From Pseudocercospora fijiensis CIRAD86 (Eukaryota > Ascomycota > Dothideomycetes > Mycosphaerellales > Mycosphaerellaceae): a DNA stretch of 64,000 bases. A program made the position numbers and the translations under genes. Shown piece after piece: positions 32,444-45,640 of the stretch. The stretch spans positions 124,001-188,000 of the forward strand of contig NW_006921554.1 of assembly GCF_000340215.1 (NCBI RefSeq). Reading direction: 5' to 3'. Every line of letters starts with the position of its first letter. Position 1 is the stretch's first letter. The notes beneath the pieces were generated by a model, which did not search any database, had not been told where the DNA came from, and worked only from the letters and a program-made list of their open reading frames with translations.

Positions 32444-35400
32444 ATGTCCTTCGCTTTAACTAGCCGATTTAGTAGTACTAAGTATATTACTCTAAAGGAA
32501 CCTAACGACTAGGATCGCTAGTTTAAATAGACTAAGACCTATCTAATAGACTATAAGACCTAGCTATACGCTAATCCGTATACTACGGAGCCTAAGGAGC
32601 TAATTTGGCCTACTCTACTAACTATAGATTATATACGCCTACGTAACGATTAAGTCTACTAGTAGGGAGTCCGTCTAGTAAAGGACTTCTACGATATCTA
32701 TATAGCTAAGTTTAATAGGTTTAGAACGGCACGTTATAAGACCCTTAAGTACTTAGGAACTACAATCGATATCCGCTATTACTTAGAGATTCCTAATAAC
32801 GATAACCTATCCCTACTAACACTTCGACTAATTATAGTACGGCTAAAGGACAAGCTTATACTAGGCACCTAGTAGTAGAGATCTATAGTTATTAAGGAAC
32901 TAAACCGTCTAATAAATATTAGGCACATAAAGGATCCTAAGTTATAGTATAAGGAATAGCTTAATCTATATAAGATTATAAAGCGTATTTAGTATACTAA
33001 ACTCGATAATATAGTAGTATATCTCTATACTACGATAGCTAACGTAGATAAAACCTACGGTAAAGGACTCTATATAATATACGAGGCCTTACTAAGCACT
33101 ATCTACTTCTATTACCTAGTTAGTATAGTACGAGACTATACTCGGAATATAATAGGAAGTGCTAGAGCTCGGAACTTTAATATTACCTATATAGAAATAG
33201 GTAAAGCTAATGCCGCTCTAGAAGCTACTCGTAATAAGACTAATAAGGACAAGAGCCGTAGTAACAGTCGTAGCCGTATACTAAAGTCCTATACTAAGCT
33301 TACTAGTATTAGCGAGAAGAAGGCGTATAAGAACCATAGTAAATATACTATAGTTAACTATCGCCTTCGAGATAAGATTAAAGAGAAGGATAAGGATAGC
33401 AAGTAGTAAGGAAAGCTAAAGTACTTTAAAGGCTAATTACGCCGCAATAAGAACTTCTACTTAAGGCAAGCTAGCTTCTTTAAGGACCCTCGAGCCGTTA
33501 GGATTGCTTAGTAATATTATAGATATAGAGGCAAGACTAAAGAGACCCCTAGTAAGGTATTATTAGCTTGCTTCTTTAGCCCTAACACTCTAGTATTACC
33601 CTTTATAGGAGCAACTAGGCATATTAGTATAAGTATATCTGTTAGCAAATAGAACCCCTTTAATAGAGTAATATATAATAGCGGCTTAAACTATAACATT
33701 ATTGACTATCTAGGTCGCTTTAAGTTTGTGCCTCTCTTCCTACTACGAAGATCTATAGTAGTAATAGGAATAGGCTATAACAAGGTCGTAGCTATTAGAA
33801 TAGCATTCTTTATAGCAAAGGCTACTAGTAGTAGGCCCCTATAAACTAAACTAAGGGAATACCTATATATTCTAAACTTCTATACTAATATAGTCGGTAG
33901 GGCCTTATTCTTCTAACGAAAATACAAATATTAGGAGATCGATAATACCCTCTATAGTCTATAATAGAAGCCTCTAGTTAAATTTATTAGACTAGATTAG
34001 TAGATGCTATACTTTAATATTATTAGTATAGTAGATAATATACCGTTACTAACTAAGTAGCTAGCCGATATAGAAGGCCGACTACTTAAGTATCTATTCT
34101 AACTTAATAACCCGCTATTAGTATATATAATAGCTCGCCGCTCCGTATATCTGCTACTAGTAAGGCAGCTTACTCTTTAGTAAATGTATAAGATTTTCGG
34201 GCACCTAGGAGCTAAGAGAGTAGAAGAGCTTATAGATAGGTTTAATAGTATAAAACGAGACCTCTTAGATAGAAATAAGGTACTAAGAACACTATAGGAC
34301 CCTATTTGTATATAGGCTAAGGGTAAGAAGCTTATATCTAGAAGACTAAGGAAGTATAATATATTAATCCTTATACCTTATAGCTATATCGCTACTAATC
34401 TTATATAGTTTAATATAGCCTATAATAGGGATTAGTACCTTTTTTATATATACGACTTAACTACTAGACTCTACTTTATATAGATAATTAGTAATCGTTA
34501 GGAATCGACCTTCCTATAGTACTAGAACTAACTAGCTACATTTGTACGTAGCATAGGTAGAGAAACTATCTACCTATCTTCTAATAATAAAGGTAGTATT
34601 GCTAGGTTAAGATTTAGATCCTATCTACGTAACGACTATACTATATAGAGGCTAATAGTACTATATACTTCTAAGTAGGATATAGTAGAACGTATAGGCC
34701 GTACTATTATTAAAGTAGCATAAGCACTAATAATTTGTATAGGGTTTCTATATAAGTTATAGCTAGAAGCAGTTTATACTAGTGCTTTCCTTACTAACCT
34801 ATTACTACGATCTCGTACTACCGACCCTATAATACGAACACTATACGAGATTAGTACTAGACACAAGCCCGATATAGCCTATATCTATTAGTTTAGAGCA
34901 CGGGCATACCTAATTATCTATAGCATAGAGGGAATTAATAGTAAGAGGAAGGCTATACTACTAAGTAGTATAAAAGTTGCATCTTATATATATATCAGAT
35001 ACCTCTACGGCTATAAAGAGTACTCTATTTATCGGATTTAGGTGCCTTTACGAATAATAGCACTATATTTAAGAGATGTTGTATTTAATATAACTAGGTT
35101 CTATAATAGATACGATAATAACCTTAGGGTTATTATAACGGATATAGAACCTGCTAAATAATATAGTAATCTCGAAGAGCTATAGGGTCCTACCTTAAAG
35201 TATTAATTTAACGATCTTTAAGAAGCATACGATATACTACTAGACCTAGTACGGTCTAGGGCTAAGGGGGTTAATATACTAATAGGACCTAGCTAGCTTA
35301 TAATAGTCGACCCTATAAGGCTAGTAGATAAACCTATTAGATAACAACTACGTTAACAGTTACTACTATTACCGACACTACTAAGTAAGCTACAGCCTAG

Positions 35401-38090
35401 AGAGGTGCCGAAGAGGCTACTATTAGACCTCCTAAATATAAGGATACTAGAGTATAAGCTATTAACTAATAAACTACTAAATTAGACTATAGAAGAGTCT
35501 ACTTAGTAACAAGAATTTCTAGTTAACCTATACGAAGTACTATAGCCGCGTAATAACATACTAGACAGACTAGTAGACCTAACTATTAATTAGTAACCTA
35601 AGAACGATGCTAGCAATTATAACCCTACTAATAATATAGACGTACTAGGTTACGGACATAATATAGATATAACCCTACTACGAGTAGAGCTAGCTAAGTT
35701 GCTAATACTAATTAAAGTAGCTAATGTTTCTTATCGTTACTTACTAAATCTAGGAGGACCGTACTTTCGAGTTAATAACCCTAACAAACGATAGCGATTA
35801 GTAGCAATCTATCGCCGTTACTACGTAAGCGACCGAGACTAAGCTAGGAACCTCCTACTATTTAGTACCCTTTCTATAGTAGCTAAGCACGAAGCCTAAT
35901 TAATATACGTATTAAGTAGTTAAGCCGATAGCGATCCGGATCCACTACTACTTCCTCGTAATAAGAACGAACTAAATCTTACTTCGAAAGTAACCGATCT
36001 ACTAGCTAAGCTACGTAACTAGCGTTAAGTCTAAAGGAGTTAGTTTAAAGAGTATTAAGCATACGCTATAAGAGTAGAATTTAAGAAGGCACTAACGATA
36101 GGTATATTTAAATAGGAAGACCTAATATACACACTAGAATAACTATACCTACTACCGCTTATATAGGTATTTAAATATAAGTATAACGCGTAGGGTCGAC
36201 TAGTAAAGTTTAAGGCTCAACTATATACAAGAGGTAACCTATAAAAGAATATATACTTAGACACGTACGCCTCTACCCTAGTAGCAAGGGTATTCCGTAC
36301 TCTAATAGCAATTACCGCTAACTTTAACCTAGGGGCTAAGTAAATAGACGTAGTTAACGCCTTCCCAAATGCTAGCTTCCTATATACGCTATATCTTAAG
36401 CTACCGGAGGGATTTAAACGCAAAGAAATAGCCCTAAGGCTTGTATAGGCACTCTATAGTTATTAAGAATTACCTAGACTATAGTATAATTACTTTACTA
36501 CTATACTAGAGAAGCTCGGTATATAGCCTATCGATATTATCGACTGCCTATATATAGACCCCGATAAGTATATGTTTGTCTTCTTCTATATAGACGACAT
36601 TGTACTTTTATATTGCCGTTAGTGTAAGTAGAAGGCTATAGATCTAAAGTAGTAGCTTATAAAGGAATAAGAGCTTAATAACCTAGGCAAGCTCTCTTAG
36701 TTTCTTAGAATTAAGGTTATACGAGACTATACTACTAAGCAGCTCTAGTTGTTATAGAAGACATACGCTAAAAAGATAGCTTAGCGGTACGATACTAATA
36801 CTAATAAGGGCAGAAGAGCCGACTTACCGTTACTAACTAGATACAAGCCCTACGAAAGAACCGACGGTAAGAAGGCCTTAATATACCTAGATTTAGCAGT
36901 AGTACTGGCCTATTAAAGCCGTATAGGCTTACTTAACTTTATAGCGGTATAGACTAGGCCTAATATATTATATTGCTAAAGCCGTATTACTGCTATTAAA
37001 GGCCCTTCAAAATCTACGATAAGAAGATATAGTAGCGGCTAACTAGTATATTAAATACCTGCTTTAGACAAAGAATCTATACTTGGAGTATAATGCTAAT
37101 AGACTATTAGTTACTATATATTTAAGCTAAAAGCTTTATAAGTTCTACAGCGCTTCGGATACCTTATTTAGCGACTATAAAGGGAACAGACAGTTATCTA
37201 AAGGGTAGGTATTTAGTCTGTTTAATAGACTAGTTAATTAGAAAGCAGTACGCTAGTCTACTATTACTAAATTTACGACTAAGGCTAAGCTACTAGCCGC
37301 ATTATATATAGGCTTAGAAACAATCTAGTAGAAACGATTCTTTACTAGTATTAGGCTTTAACTAGATAACTAGCCGGTACTATACTAAAATAATATATAG
37401 ACTATTCGCATTATTAAGGCTAATACTAGCAAGCTAGACACTAAGCTTAGGCACGTAGATATCTACTAGTGCTAGCTCCGCTAAGAATATAAGGCAGGCC
37501 GGATTTAATATATATACCTAGCAATATAAGACATACTAGCCGATAAATTAACTAGACTCTATAGCCTATAGAACTAGATAAGGTTTATTTAGCAGCTTAG
37601 ATTAACTATACCTACCTCTACTAGTACTAAACCTAACTAAACTAAACCTATAAACTAAGTCGATTAGAGACCTATTTGTAAAAAATAGCGCTAGCAAACT
37701 TGCCTAATACGATAACGACGGCCAATTAGAAGCCTAGAAACAACCTCACTTTACGGGGTATACTACCTATATTATTATTTCGTACCTTACTTCTCTTAAC
37801 TAACTAGAGCCCGCTACGCTTTACTAAGTAATAACTGCGATAGTACAGTAGTATAATTAGAGGTAGCGTCTCTGTTTTATACTACGAATCCTAACTAATT
37901 AGATTAAAGTAAACAAAGTATATTTATCTAATCCTTTACTTGTCTTAATTAGACGCTATCTAAGCGAGACCCGTTAATAACCGATAATGTAATATAGAAG
38001 GCTAAAGCTACTATTACAATTCGAACTAGTATAGCTATTTAAGAGGGATTAGTCCGTACTTTAACTACGTAGGAAGAAAACATTTCCTAG
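32444..38090 (+). pseudogene. Copia gag-pol polyprotein
   Basis: ATG at 32444 begins a gag region (MSFALTSRFSSTKYITLKEP) with a basic Lys/Arg stretch near 33350. The GAG-pre-integrase motif is at about 34150-34210 (IFGHLGA), followed by an integrase core and the segment FYNRYDNNLRVIITDIEPAK. The reverse transcriptase carries FFYIDDIVLLY near 36580, matching YVDD. The RNase H end and the Copia C-terminal motif (DILADKLTRL-like) are near 37530-37560. Stops are all TAA/TAG. A further readable tail reaches about 38090. The minus-strand frame at 36217-36423 is a shadow of this gene. Confidence 0.88.
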
Positions 38091-38342
38091 TAATAGGGGC
38101 CGTATATAAAGGTATATAGACCTCCTCGGCGGTTTTCTATAGTCTAGATTATATAAAGATATCCTTCGAGGTACTTAGGATATAAAATAAGACTCTCTTG
38201 TATATAGTATAGATTTCAAACTAGCTTTTTGCTATTTTAATAAAGTACTATATAAGAGGGTAAAAAAATTAGTTTTTCTTTTGTTTTTATATAAAGGAGC
38301 ATTAACTACCTTGCCTAAATAGGCAACTATACCCGTTTGTCT

Positions 38343-38353
38343 AAGGGAAGGGG
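38343..38353 (+). other. Polypurine tract of the Copia element
   Basis: AAGGGAAGGGG lies 10 bp before the 3' LTR, the usual place for the plus-strand primer. Confidence 0.65.
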
Positions 38354-38363
38354 TTATATAATA

Positions 38364-38514
38364 TATAACTAGGACTACGTAACTCTTTATATAGCAGACA
38401 TATCTATACTATTCTAACTATACTCATCTATATAGAATAATTAATTAATTAGTACTATTACAATATATACGCTACTAGAGTATTACGTAATATAGTATAT
38501 TAGCGCGCGTAATA
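38364..38514 (+). repeat. 3' LTR of the Copia element
   Basis: 151 bp, collinear with 32115-32265, with differences almost all C/T or G/A. Confidence 0.9.
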
Positions 38515-38610
38515 ATATATTAGCTCTTAGAGTATAGTTTAGAAACTATACTCCTTAGGTATAAATTTTATCCTTTTGCTCTCCGTTTAATTCCCTAACT
38601 ACTTAGTAGA

Positions 38611-39147
38611 ATATCTTTATCTAGATCTAAGTAGAACTTATCGATTTCTCTCGAAGCTCTCTATAAGAAGTTCCAATACTTTTCTACTAAACTACTCTCT
38701 AATATTAAATACTAGGATAGCTCCTCCTATAATATCGATATAGTATATAAAAGAGCTATAAAGAAGCTCTATACTACGTTCTACTAGTTAGTCGCTTTAC
38801 TATAGCCGAATTCTAGTTCGATCCTTAAAACTCTTAGTTATTTAGTAGATATAAGGGATAGGGTAGGAAGTTACTTCGTATTATATAAGGAGGTAGAGAA
38901 TACTATTAAGGAGGCCTTTAACGTATATAATATAGTAAAAGATATAGAGGCTACTATAGGTCTAGGTATCTAGTTAAACTTCTAGTAGGTAGAGTATAAG
39001 AATACTTAGAAGGAGTATTAGGTAGATTTACGAAAGTAGATATATAATAACGTTTAGAAACTAGGGATAATTCCTATAAATATTAGTTTTAGGTTCTTTA
39101 ACCTTCCTCCTTTTTCTTTTTTTTCTTCTTATAAAAATCTAAACTAT
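38611..39147 (+). pseudogene. Small unknown cargo protein (copy B)
   Basis: Collinear with 983-1522. The start codon is ATA. The same helical protein is readable with more TAG/TAA breaks. The element-wide conservation supports a real gene; function unknown. Confidence 0.6.
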
Positions 39148-39189
39148 AACAAATAAACAAGAATTTCTATTTTCTTTTAGTTCTCTATA

Positions 39190-39232
39190 TAACCCGGTAG
39201 CGTAGCCTAGAGCGTAGCCGGTAGCGTAGCCG
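39190..39232. repeat. GCCGGC minisatellite in copy B
   Basis: Three decayed GTAGC(C)GG(T/C)AGC units, matching 1568-1622 in copy A. Confidence 0.75.
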
Positions 39233-39399
39233 GGATTTTTCTTCTTAGTACTAATAGACATTTCGAAGACTTAGATTCCGTACGGCTAATAAAGTATATT
39301 ATACTATATATATATACTTAAAGAGTATTTAGAGCGCGCTATATAGCGCCGTATAATAGCGGTATATTTTATATATAGAAACGCTAATAGAGGATACTA

Positions 39400-40014
39400 A
39401 GAAGATCTATCCTATCTATTACTATCTATAGCTATAAGGTTAACGGCTAAAATAGCACTAGTATAGTTTAAAAAAGGGGAAGAGGAATATATATTCGAAG
39501 ATAGAAACTAGGTAGGCTTTTATAGCCTGCTAAAAGGCCTCGAGTATAGAGGCTTAAATACGATATCTACTATACTATTAAAAGTAATTTTGCGGATAAG
39601 TCGATTAAAACGAGCTCTAGGAAAAACGAGCTTCTAATCCTTCTAATATCTCTAAATCTTACGAAGGGCTTTAGCTAAAGAAGGATTAGTAAAAAGGAGT
39701 AAAAATGCCGTCTACGCCATCGGCTACGCTACCGGCTACGCTACCGGCTATAGATAAAACTTACTTCCTAGACGCTATTAGCGTTTACTACGATTGTTAC
39801 TACTAGTAGTAGAAGCGCTACTCGTCGTCTTACGCGGAGTCTTACCCGCTACGCTCTTTCTAGTACTACCGATAGCGGTAGCGGTAGCGGTATAAGCCTT
39901 CCTACGTATATATACTATACTCTTACTATTAGGTCCGGTCTTGTTGTAGCCCTAGGTAGTAGTAGAACCCTTCTTCTTACGAGACGTAACAACCTAGACG
40001 AGTAGAGTCGCTAT
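39400..40014 (-). pseudogene. Histone H3-like gene, H3-A (copy B)
   Basis: Collinear with 2546-1862. The basic tail, the intron with GCCGG units (about 39705-39750) and the histone fold are present but strongly mutated. The third exon is broken after the LIAI motif, where the sequence diverges from copies A and C. The start is ATA at 40014. Confidence 0.75.
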
Positions 40015-40777
40015 AATAAAAGTCGTCGAATTAATAATATAGTACGATACGAAGATACAGGAAAGCGTATATAAAGCGAAGGTTAGTAGAGGTAGTCGAT
40101 ATAGAGTATAGAAGTATAGGTATCGATACGAAGGTTATATATAGCGAGAGAGGTAGTATCGCGGTATCGCTAGGCAATAGTATAGGCGTCGCGTAAGCTT
40201 ATATTATAGTAACGCTAGAGTAAGTAAAGAAGGTAGGTACGGCTAAAATAGGCAGGTACGGCGTAAAAAAGGTAGGTAAAGTAAACTTTAAAATATAGCC
40301 GGTACCTATAGCTAGTATACTAATATAGCGAAAGCCTCCTTTCGATAAATAGTCGGCGGAATAATAGTATACTACTATAATATAGATATTCTTTAAAAGT
40401 TCGATTAGATTCCGAACCGGCTCTTACTAGGAAATATAATAAATATCTATACTATAGTAGGCTATACTAAATAAGCTAGCTATTTAGTAGGAAGAGGCTT
40501 ACTTCCGTCTCTATATACCGGCTACGAGTGCCGGCTATACTTATAAATTCGACTCCGCCCTATCTCGAAGGCTAAGATACGGAGTAGAAACCTAGTACCT
40601 TATATTTACTCCGTTATCGCGGAGCGCTTATAGATAAGGTATTAAAAAAGTATGTGAAATAGTACAAGAAGAATATCCTAGGATATAGGGCGTAAGTAAA
40701 TAAGAGTAGCACGCCTAGTTATTTATATAGTACGTTACTCTAAACGACTAAGTGCCTATATTATCTATATAATTTCT

Positions 40778-41369
40778 TAGACGAGTCGCTAGATTGGAGT
40801 CTTAAGAATTAAAAGCTCGGTCCCTCCTATCTCTTAGAATAGCCGGATCTCGCGAAGTATAATAGTACCTAATTTAAAGCGCCGCTTTTTTATTATCGAG
40901 ATCTAACTTTTACCTTTTTTTATAGAAGAATAACTCTTCTTCGCAATAGCCTTCGTCTGACCCTTTTTTAGCTACTTTAGCCTTCTCCGATCTATCTAAA
41001 GCCTTCTTGTTTTTCGATACTGTTTTCCGAGGAATCTACTTTCTTTATATATACTACGAATAATCCTCCTCTTCCGATATCTCGTTCTCGCTATAGTCTT
41101 TATATACTTAGTTTGTTTTACCCTTCTCTTTTTTAGGTTCTAAAGATATCTTTATATATACTCTAGTAACGAAGGTATATCGGTAAGATCTAGAAAAGTA
41201 ATAAGCCTATAATCGTAACGAGATATTAATAGTTCTTACCTTCTAGATTAAATAGTCTTCTATTAAAGCGTCTTAATAGGTCCTCGTTAGATTCGTAGTT
41301 AGGATAGTCGCTATAAGTAGAGGAGGTAGCCGACTTAGTAAGGCCCGAAGAGCCGAATCCGTAAGGTAT
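40778..41369 (-). pseudogene. Centromeric-H3-like gene, H3-B, C-terminally deleted (copy B)
   Basis: Collinear with 4989-4400. The N-terminal extension and basic tail and the first part of the histone fold can be read. The deletion of copy B then removes the alpha-2 and alpha-3 part. The start is ATA. Confidence 0.78.
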
Positions 41370-41529
41370 ATTTATATTTTAGAATATAGAGAAAGGGAAG
41401 ATAGAGAGAAAGAGCGAATAGAGAATTTAAAATAGTTAGTAGGTAAGCGGGGTAGGTTACTATAGTAACTAGTCTATTTAGGAATTTAAAATATATTAAG
41501 AAAATATACCGGCTATATATATCGGCTAT

Positions 41530-44500
41530 ATTACTTTCTACGTAGACGCTTCTTCTCTTTAAAGCTACTATTAGCCTATATCCGTATCCGCTTCTCGATC
41601 CGATATCGCCTTCTACCTCCGCTCTCCTCCTCTTTGTTATCGCTAATAAGTATTTCGCTTAGACTAACTTTTATATTCTTTTTACGCTATTAGGTTTCCT
41701 CGATCTTAAGCTTTTCTAGTTCCTTAATTAAGTCCTTTAGTATAATATTTAGGATTTTGCCTTAGCGACTCTAGTAGAGGAGCTAGTATCGGAATACTAT
41801 AATAGATTAGAAGATAGTAGGCGAGTATATTCGATTAAAGCGGCCCTAGTAACGAGCGATACTAAAAGACCTTTTATAGCCTATATATGTACTCGGAATA
41901 GCGAGAACGTCCTAAGCGATCGAAGCTATCGTTAGAAACTTAGGCTCTAACTATTACTATATAGCGAGAATATCGTCTCCGAATTCGGTTAGAAGAATAG
42001 TAAGATCTAGAGATTATTAGCCCTCTTTCCGAGTCTAAAAGTTTAGTATACTTACTTGTATACCGATAGAGATCGAACTCTTCTTTATTTACTTTAGTAT
42101 CTACTTCCTCTTCTACTTTAACTACCTATCTACGAGACAAATAGGATATTAGAGCCTTTTTAGCCTTCTTTCTCTTTATACGAGCTATATTTAGACTAGT
42201 TTCTTTCCGACGGTTATAGAATATATTTTCTAGAATATCGTAGTATTACTTAGGCTATTCCTTATCCTCCTCCTATTTCTTCTTCTACTAGCATATCTCC
42301 TTTTCTACTAGGTTTAGCAAGTACGTAATAGTATAGAGTTCCCTAAACGACTCGAAGATAGTACTATAATATTTATATAAGTTAGTATAGAAAGTGTCTA
42401 TAGCTTTCGTTATAGCTACTTTCTAGGGGACGCTCTTCTTAGCTAGCTTAGCTACGGTTTCGTCGAGCTCGTTAAAGAGCTAGTTATAGTATCTAAAGAT
42501 AGGATAGATCGTCGGTCCTCGGATTCTTCTAATTATAGTAGTAGCCTTTGCGTAATACTTACTAATATCTATAAGATACTCTACTTAGCGCTATTCGGCG
42601 GTAGTAAGTACGAGCTACTTAATACCTTCGGAGTTCTAATAGACCTCGAGAGCGGTATATAAAGTATATCTCCTCGTAATTATATAGAAAGTCGAATCGA
42701 ACTAGGTCTTTACGTCTTAGGTAAAATAGAGTAGGCGCTAGAGGGGCCGCTTTTACTATCGTTTATTCTATACGATATTCTAGGTATCGACTTTAGGGCG
42801 CTCGATAAGAGTCTTTTAAATAGCCTCAAATCGATTATATCTCTATAAGCTCGAGTTCGTATAGATTACTAAACGACGAAGCTAAGGAAAGAGAGTTAGA
42901 ACTATCCTAGATTGCCGGCTATAGCTACTAGCTACGGATAAAAGTTATATCTTATATAAAACAAAAGCGAGGCTCTCTATCTTATCTAGTTTTATTACCG
43001 TAACGAGTTTCTCGACTTTTAACTTTACTTTATTCTTATCTAGGATCTTCTATTAGTCGTAGTTCGATAGTATAATTTTAAGCGATATAAAGAGGGCTCG
43101 GATCGCGATTTAAACTATATAAGCGAGGTAGGAAAACTTCTTTAGGAATATAAATACTACCGTCGGCTCCTATTCTATAGCGCTATTACTACTATTATCC
43201 GAAGTATCTTCTTTATTATCGTATATATCGTACGTATCTAGAATTGTCGCGAGCTAAATATTTAGAAGATTAAGCTAGATTATAGACCTTATAATCTCGT
43301 CTACGTACTAGACCCTATCGATACTATTAATAATTTTAAAGACAAATACAAGTAAATAGTATATATAACGCCTTATATAATATTCGGTTATTACTAGCGT
43401 TATCCGTAGTAATTATAGTTAGTTTCGTAGTTACGCTAACCCTATCTACTACCGTATAGATAAGCTTCGCTATATCCTTATTAGTATAGGAATCTAGAAT
43501 TTTTAGGAATCTAATTAAGAGTTTTTAGAGTTTCTAATCCGAATTAATAGAGTATAGTATAATCGAGAGGAAGGAGGCTCTTATAGTCCGGCTTAACTAG
43601 CTATTAATAGTAATAGCTACTTAGCGAGTATTACGGAGGATCTCCTAAATATCGTCTAGTATAGCCTCTTTATTCTTCTCGAATAGAGCGCGCTAGATAG
43701 TCGCGCCGAGAAATAGGAGGAGGTAGTTTATAAGATATAGGTATATCTTCTATATAGACTACCTTTCGTAGAAGTCTTCCGGAAGACTATTTATAGCTAG
43801 CATTTCGTTTACTAGTTACTTAAAGTCTTTAAGGGAGAAATCGGTAGCCTTTAGTCCTTAAGCTTCCTTTAGCGTAGCCTATAATAATAAGCTATATTTA
43901 TAGGGTTAGTCTAGGTAGCCTATAGCTATAGCCGGGAACTATAGCCGGTAGCTATAGCCGGCGTATTTAGAAGACGTATCTCTTTCTCGAACGCTATATC
44001 TACTTTAGCCCTTATCTCCCTATAAAATTCCCGATACCGTTTAGAATAGAGATAGTTAGTAGGCGATAAATTCCTATCCCCTAGTTTTAGGTATTTTAAG
44101 ATAAAACCGTAGAACTTATAGACAATTACTAGTTAACCTTTAAGTCGAGAAGTCGTTTTACGGTATAATACCCCCTCTATAAAGAATTTCTAGAATATAT
44201 CCGTTCGATCCTTACTATCCTATTATATCGACTACTTCCGTAGTTTATACTCCTTTAAACGTAAGTATAAAGGGAACTATATCTTATAGACCTATTAGTT
44301 AACTACTCGGTATACTCGGTTTCTAGAGATATACTTAGCTAGCTTTTTCGAAGATATCCGGGNNNNNNNNNNNNNNNNNNNNNNNNNNNNNNNNNNNNNN
44401 NNNNNNNNNNNNNNNNNNNNNNNNNNNNNNNNNNNNNNNNNNNNNNNNNNNNNNNNNNNNNNCTATAAAGGTAAGGACCTAATACTAGTACTTTATAACG

Positions 44501-44614
44501 AAATGCTACTACTAGGATTAGAGAGAATAAATCTAGCCTTAGTCGTCGTCTAGTACGTAATAGGCTCGAAGGCAAGTATATAGCCTCGTCTCGACGTCGT
44601 TACGATCTATATTA
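41530..44614 (-). pseudogene. hAT transposase (copy B), with gap
   Basis: Collinear with 5170-8190. The TTDNASNN block is at about 43395-43420, with AAT for GAT-type changes. A 100-N gap at 44363-44462 lies in the N-terminal part, and the 5' end is cut at 44614. The minus open frame over the gap is not a real gene. Confidence 0.85.
44363..44462. other. Assembly gap (100 N)
   Basis: One hundred N within the transposase of copy B. About the same length of sequence is expected from copy A. Confidence 0.99.
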
Positions 44615-44885
44615 TAAAAACCTTTTTACCGATCGCGACGATCGCGACGATTCTATCGGTTCTAAGCGATCCTAAGCGATCCTAAGCGATCCTAAGCGAT
44701 CCTAAGCGATCCTAAGCGATCCTAAGTAACCCGACTTACGCCTAGATCCTTAGGATCGCTTAGGATCTATAGGATTATCGCGATCGCTTAGGATCGCTTA
44801 GGATCGCTTAGGATCGCTTAGGATTATATATAGGAAATTTTCTATATATAGGATCGCCTAGGTCGCTCGCGGTCGTAATCGTTAG
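44615..44885. repeat. Inverted arrays of CCTAAGCGAT, probable Plavaka subterminal repeats
   Basis: Six direct units of (C)CTAAGCGAT(C) at 44661-44730 face one unit at 44752 and four units of GGATCGCTTA at 44779-44823. GATCGCGAC repeats flank the left side (44631-44650) and GGATCGCCTAGGTCGC the right. Together they could fold into a large hairpin. Short repeats in both orientations next to the ends are typical of CACTA-type elements, and Plavaka coding sequence follows. Confidence 0.75.
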
Positions 44886-45302
44886 TATTTGTATTATTCG
44901 TATATTACTATATTAGTACTTATTAACTCGTCGACTAGGTTAACTAGTAGTCGACTTAGTCTAAACTAGAATATACTAGTAGTACTATAGGTTTATAACT
45001 ATTGCTATTAACTATTATAGATTGCTATATCCTATCTTATACGTTCTCTATTAACTACGAAATTATTATTCGCCGCCTTAGTATTATTATTCTCTATATT
45101 TCGGAGGCGTAATTTCCTTATACTCTACTCTGCTCGTTACTATTTTATTACTCGCCTATAAGCCTTTATAGCTCGTATTTCCTTATCCTCCTATTCCTCG
45201 TCGTAAATTATATTATACGTCTCGAAGTCTACTATACTATTAATATAGCGAGTCCTATAGGGGGCGCCTTCGTCTATAGGTATAGCGTATAATATATAAT
45301 AT
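44886..45302 (-). mobile_element. Plavaka transposon, 3' part left of the Gypsy insertion
   Basis: A minus frame with few stops (DEGAPYRTRYINSIVDFETY, DKEIRAIKAYRRVIK) lies between the repeat array and the Gypsy LTR. It is best explained as the C-terminal end of the Plavaka protein whose main part lies at 57300-60482. The AATAT at 45298-45302 is the Gypsy target duplication. Confidence 0.6.
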
Positions 45303-45589
45303 TAAAGGACGGAAACTAATACTACTACTACTACTAGCTATAATAGTATAAGTCCCTAAAGGTAGTATAACCTAACGTAATATAGGTAGCTATACTTAGT
45401 ATAATAGGATAGCAAATTAGGTCGTTTAGGCTATTAACTAGAGCCCTATAATAGAGGCACTATTAAAACGTAATAGGAATAGTATAGTATACGAGGTTAA
45501 TAATTCTACTATTCTATAGATAGGTGCCTCTTATATAGGCTAGCGACTAGCTACCCTAGTAAGGGTATAGAGCTAGTTACTAGCTAATA
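45303..45589 (-). repeat. 3' LTR of the Gypsy element
   Basis: 287 bp, starting TAAAGGACGG, nearly identical to 56983-57269 apart from a few RIP-type changes. Confidence 0.92.
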
Positions 45590-45590
45590 T

Positions 45591-45604
45591 CCCTCCCTTT
45601 CTTC
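45591..45604 (-). other. Polypurine tract of the Gypsy element
   Basis: On the minus strand GAAGAAAGGGAGGG stands one base before the LTR. Confidence 0.7.
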
Positions 45605-45640
45605 GTATCTAACTAGACGCGTTTTATATTTTAACGCTTA

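Larger units (their letters stand above)
32115..38514 (+). mobile_element. Copia (Ty1) LTR retrotransposon
   Basis: 6.4 kb on the plus strand with two 151-bp LTRs and a gag-pol frame in the order gag, integrase, reverse transcriptase, RNase H, which defines Copia. It is inserted in hAT copy B: both flanks match consecutive sequence around 880-895 of copy A. The flanks are AT repeats, so a 5-bp duplication cannot be fixed. The LTRs differ by many RIP-type changes. Confidence 0.92.
38515..44614. mobile_element. hAT copy B, right part, truncated
   Basis: Collinear with copy A from about 890 to about 8190, except for loss of about 1.1 kb corresponding to 3320-4400 (join near 40765). It carries the small gene, H3-A, truncated H3-B and the transposase. 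Similarity to copy A stops at about 44614, where the Plavaka repeat array begins, so the right end is missing. RIP is heavier than in copy A. Confidence 0.88.

Noticed and set aside
36217..36423. 68-codon minus open frame
   Set aside because: Antisense of the Copia reverse transcriptase.
44339..44575. Minus open frame spanning the N gap
   Set aside because: Open only because the gap has no stop codons.
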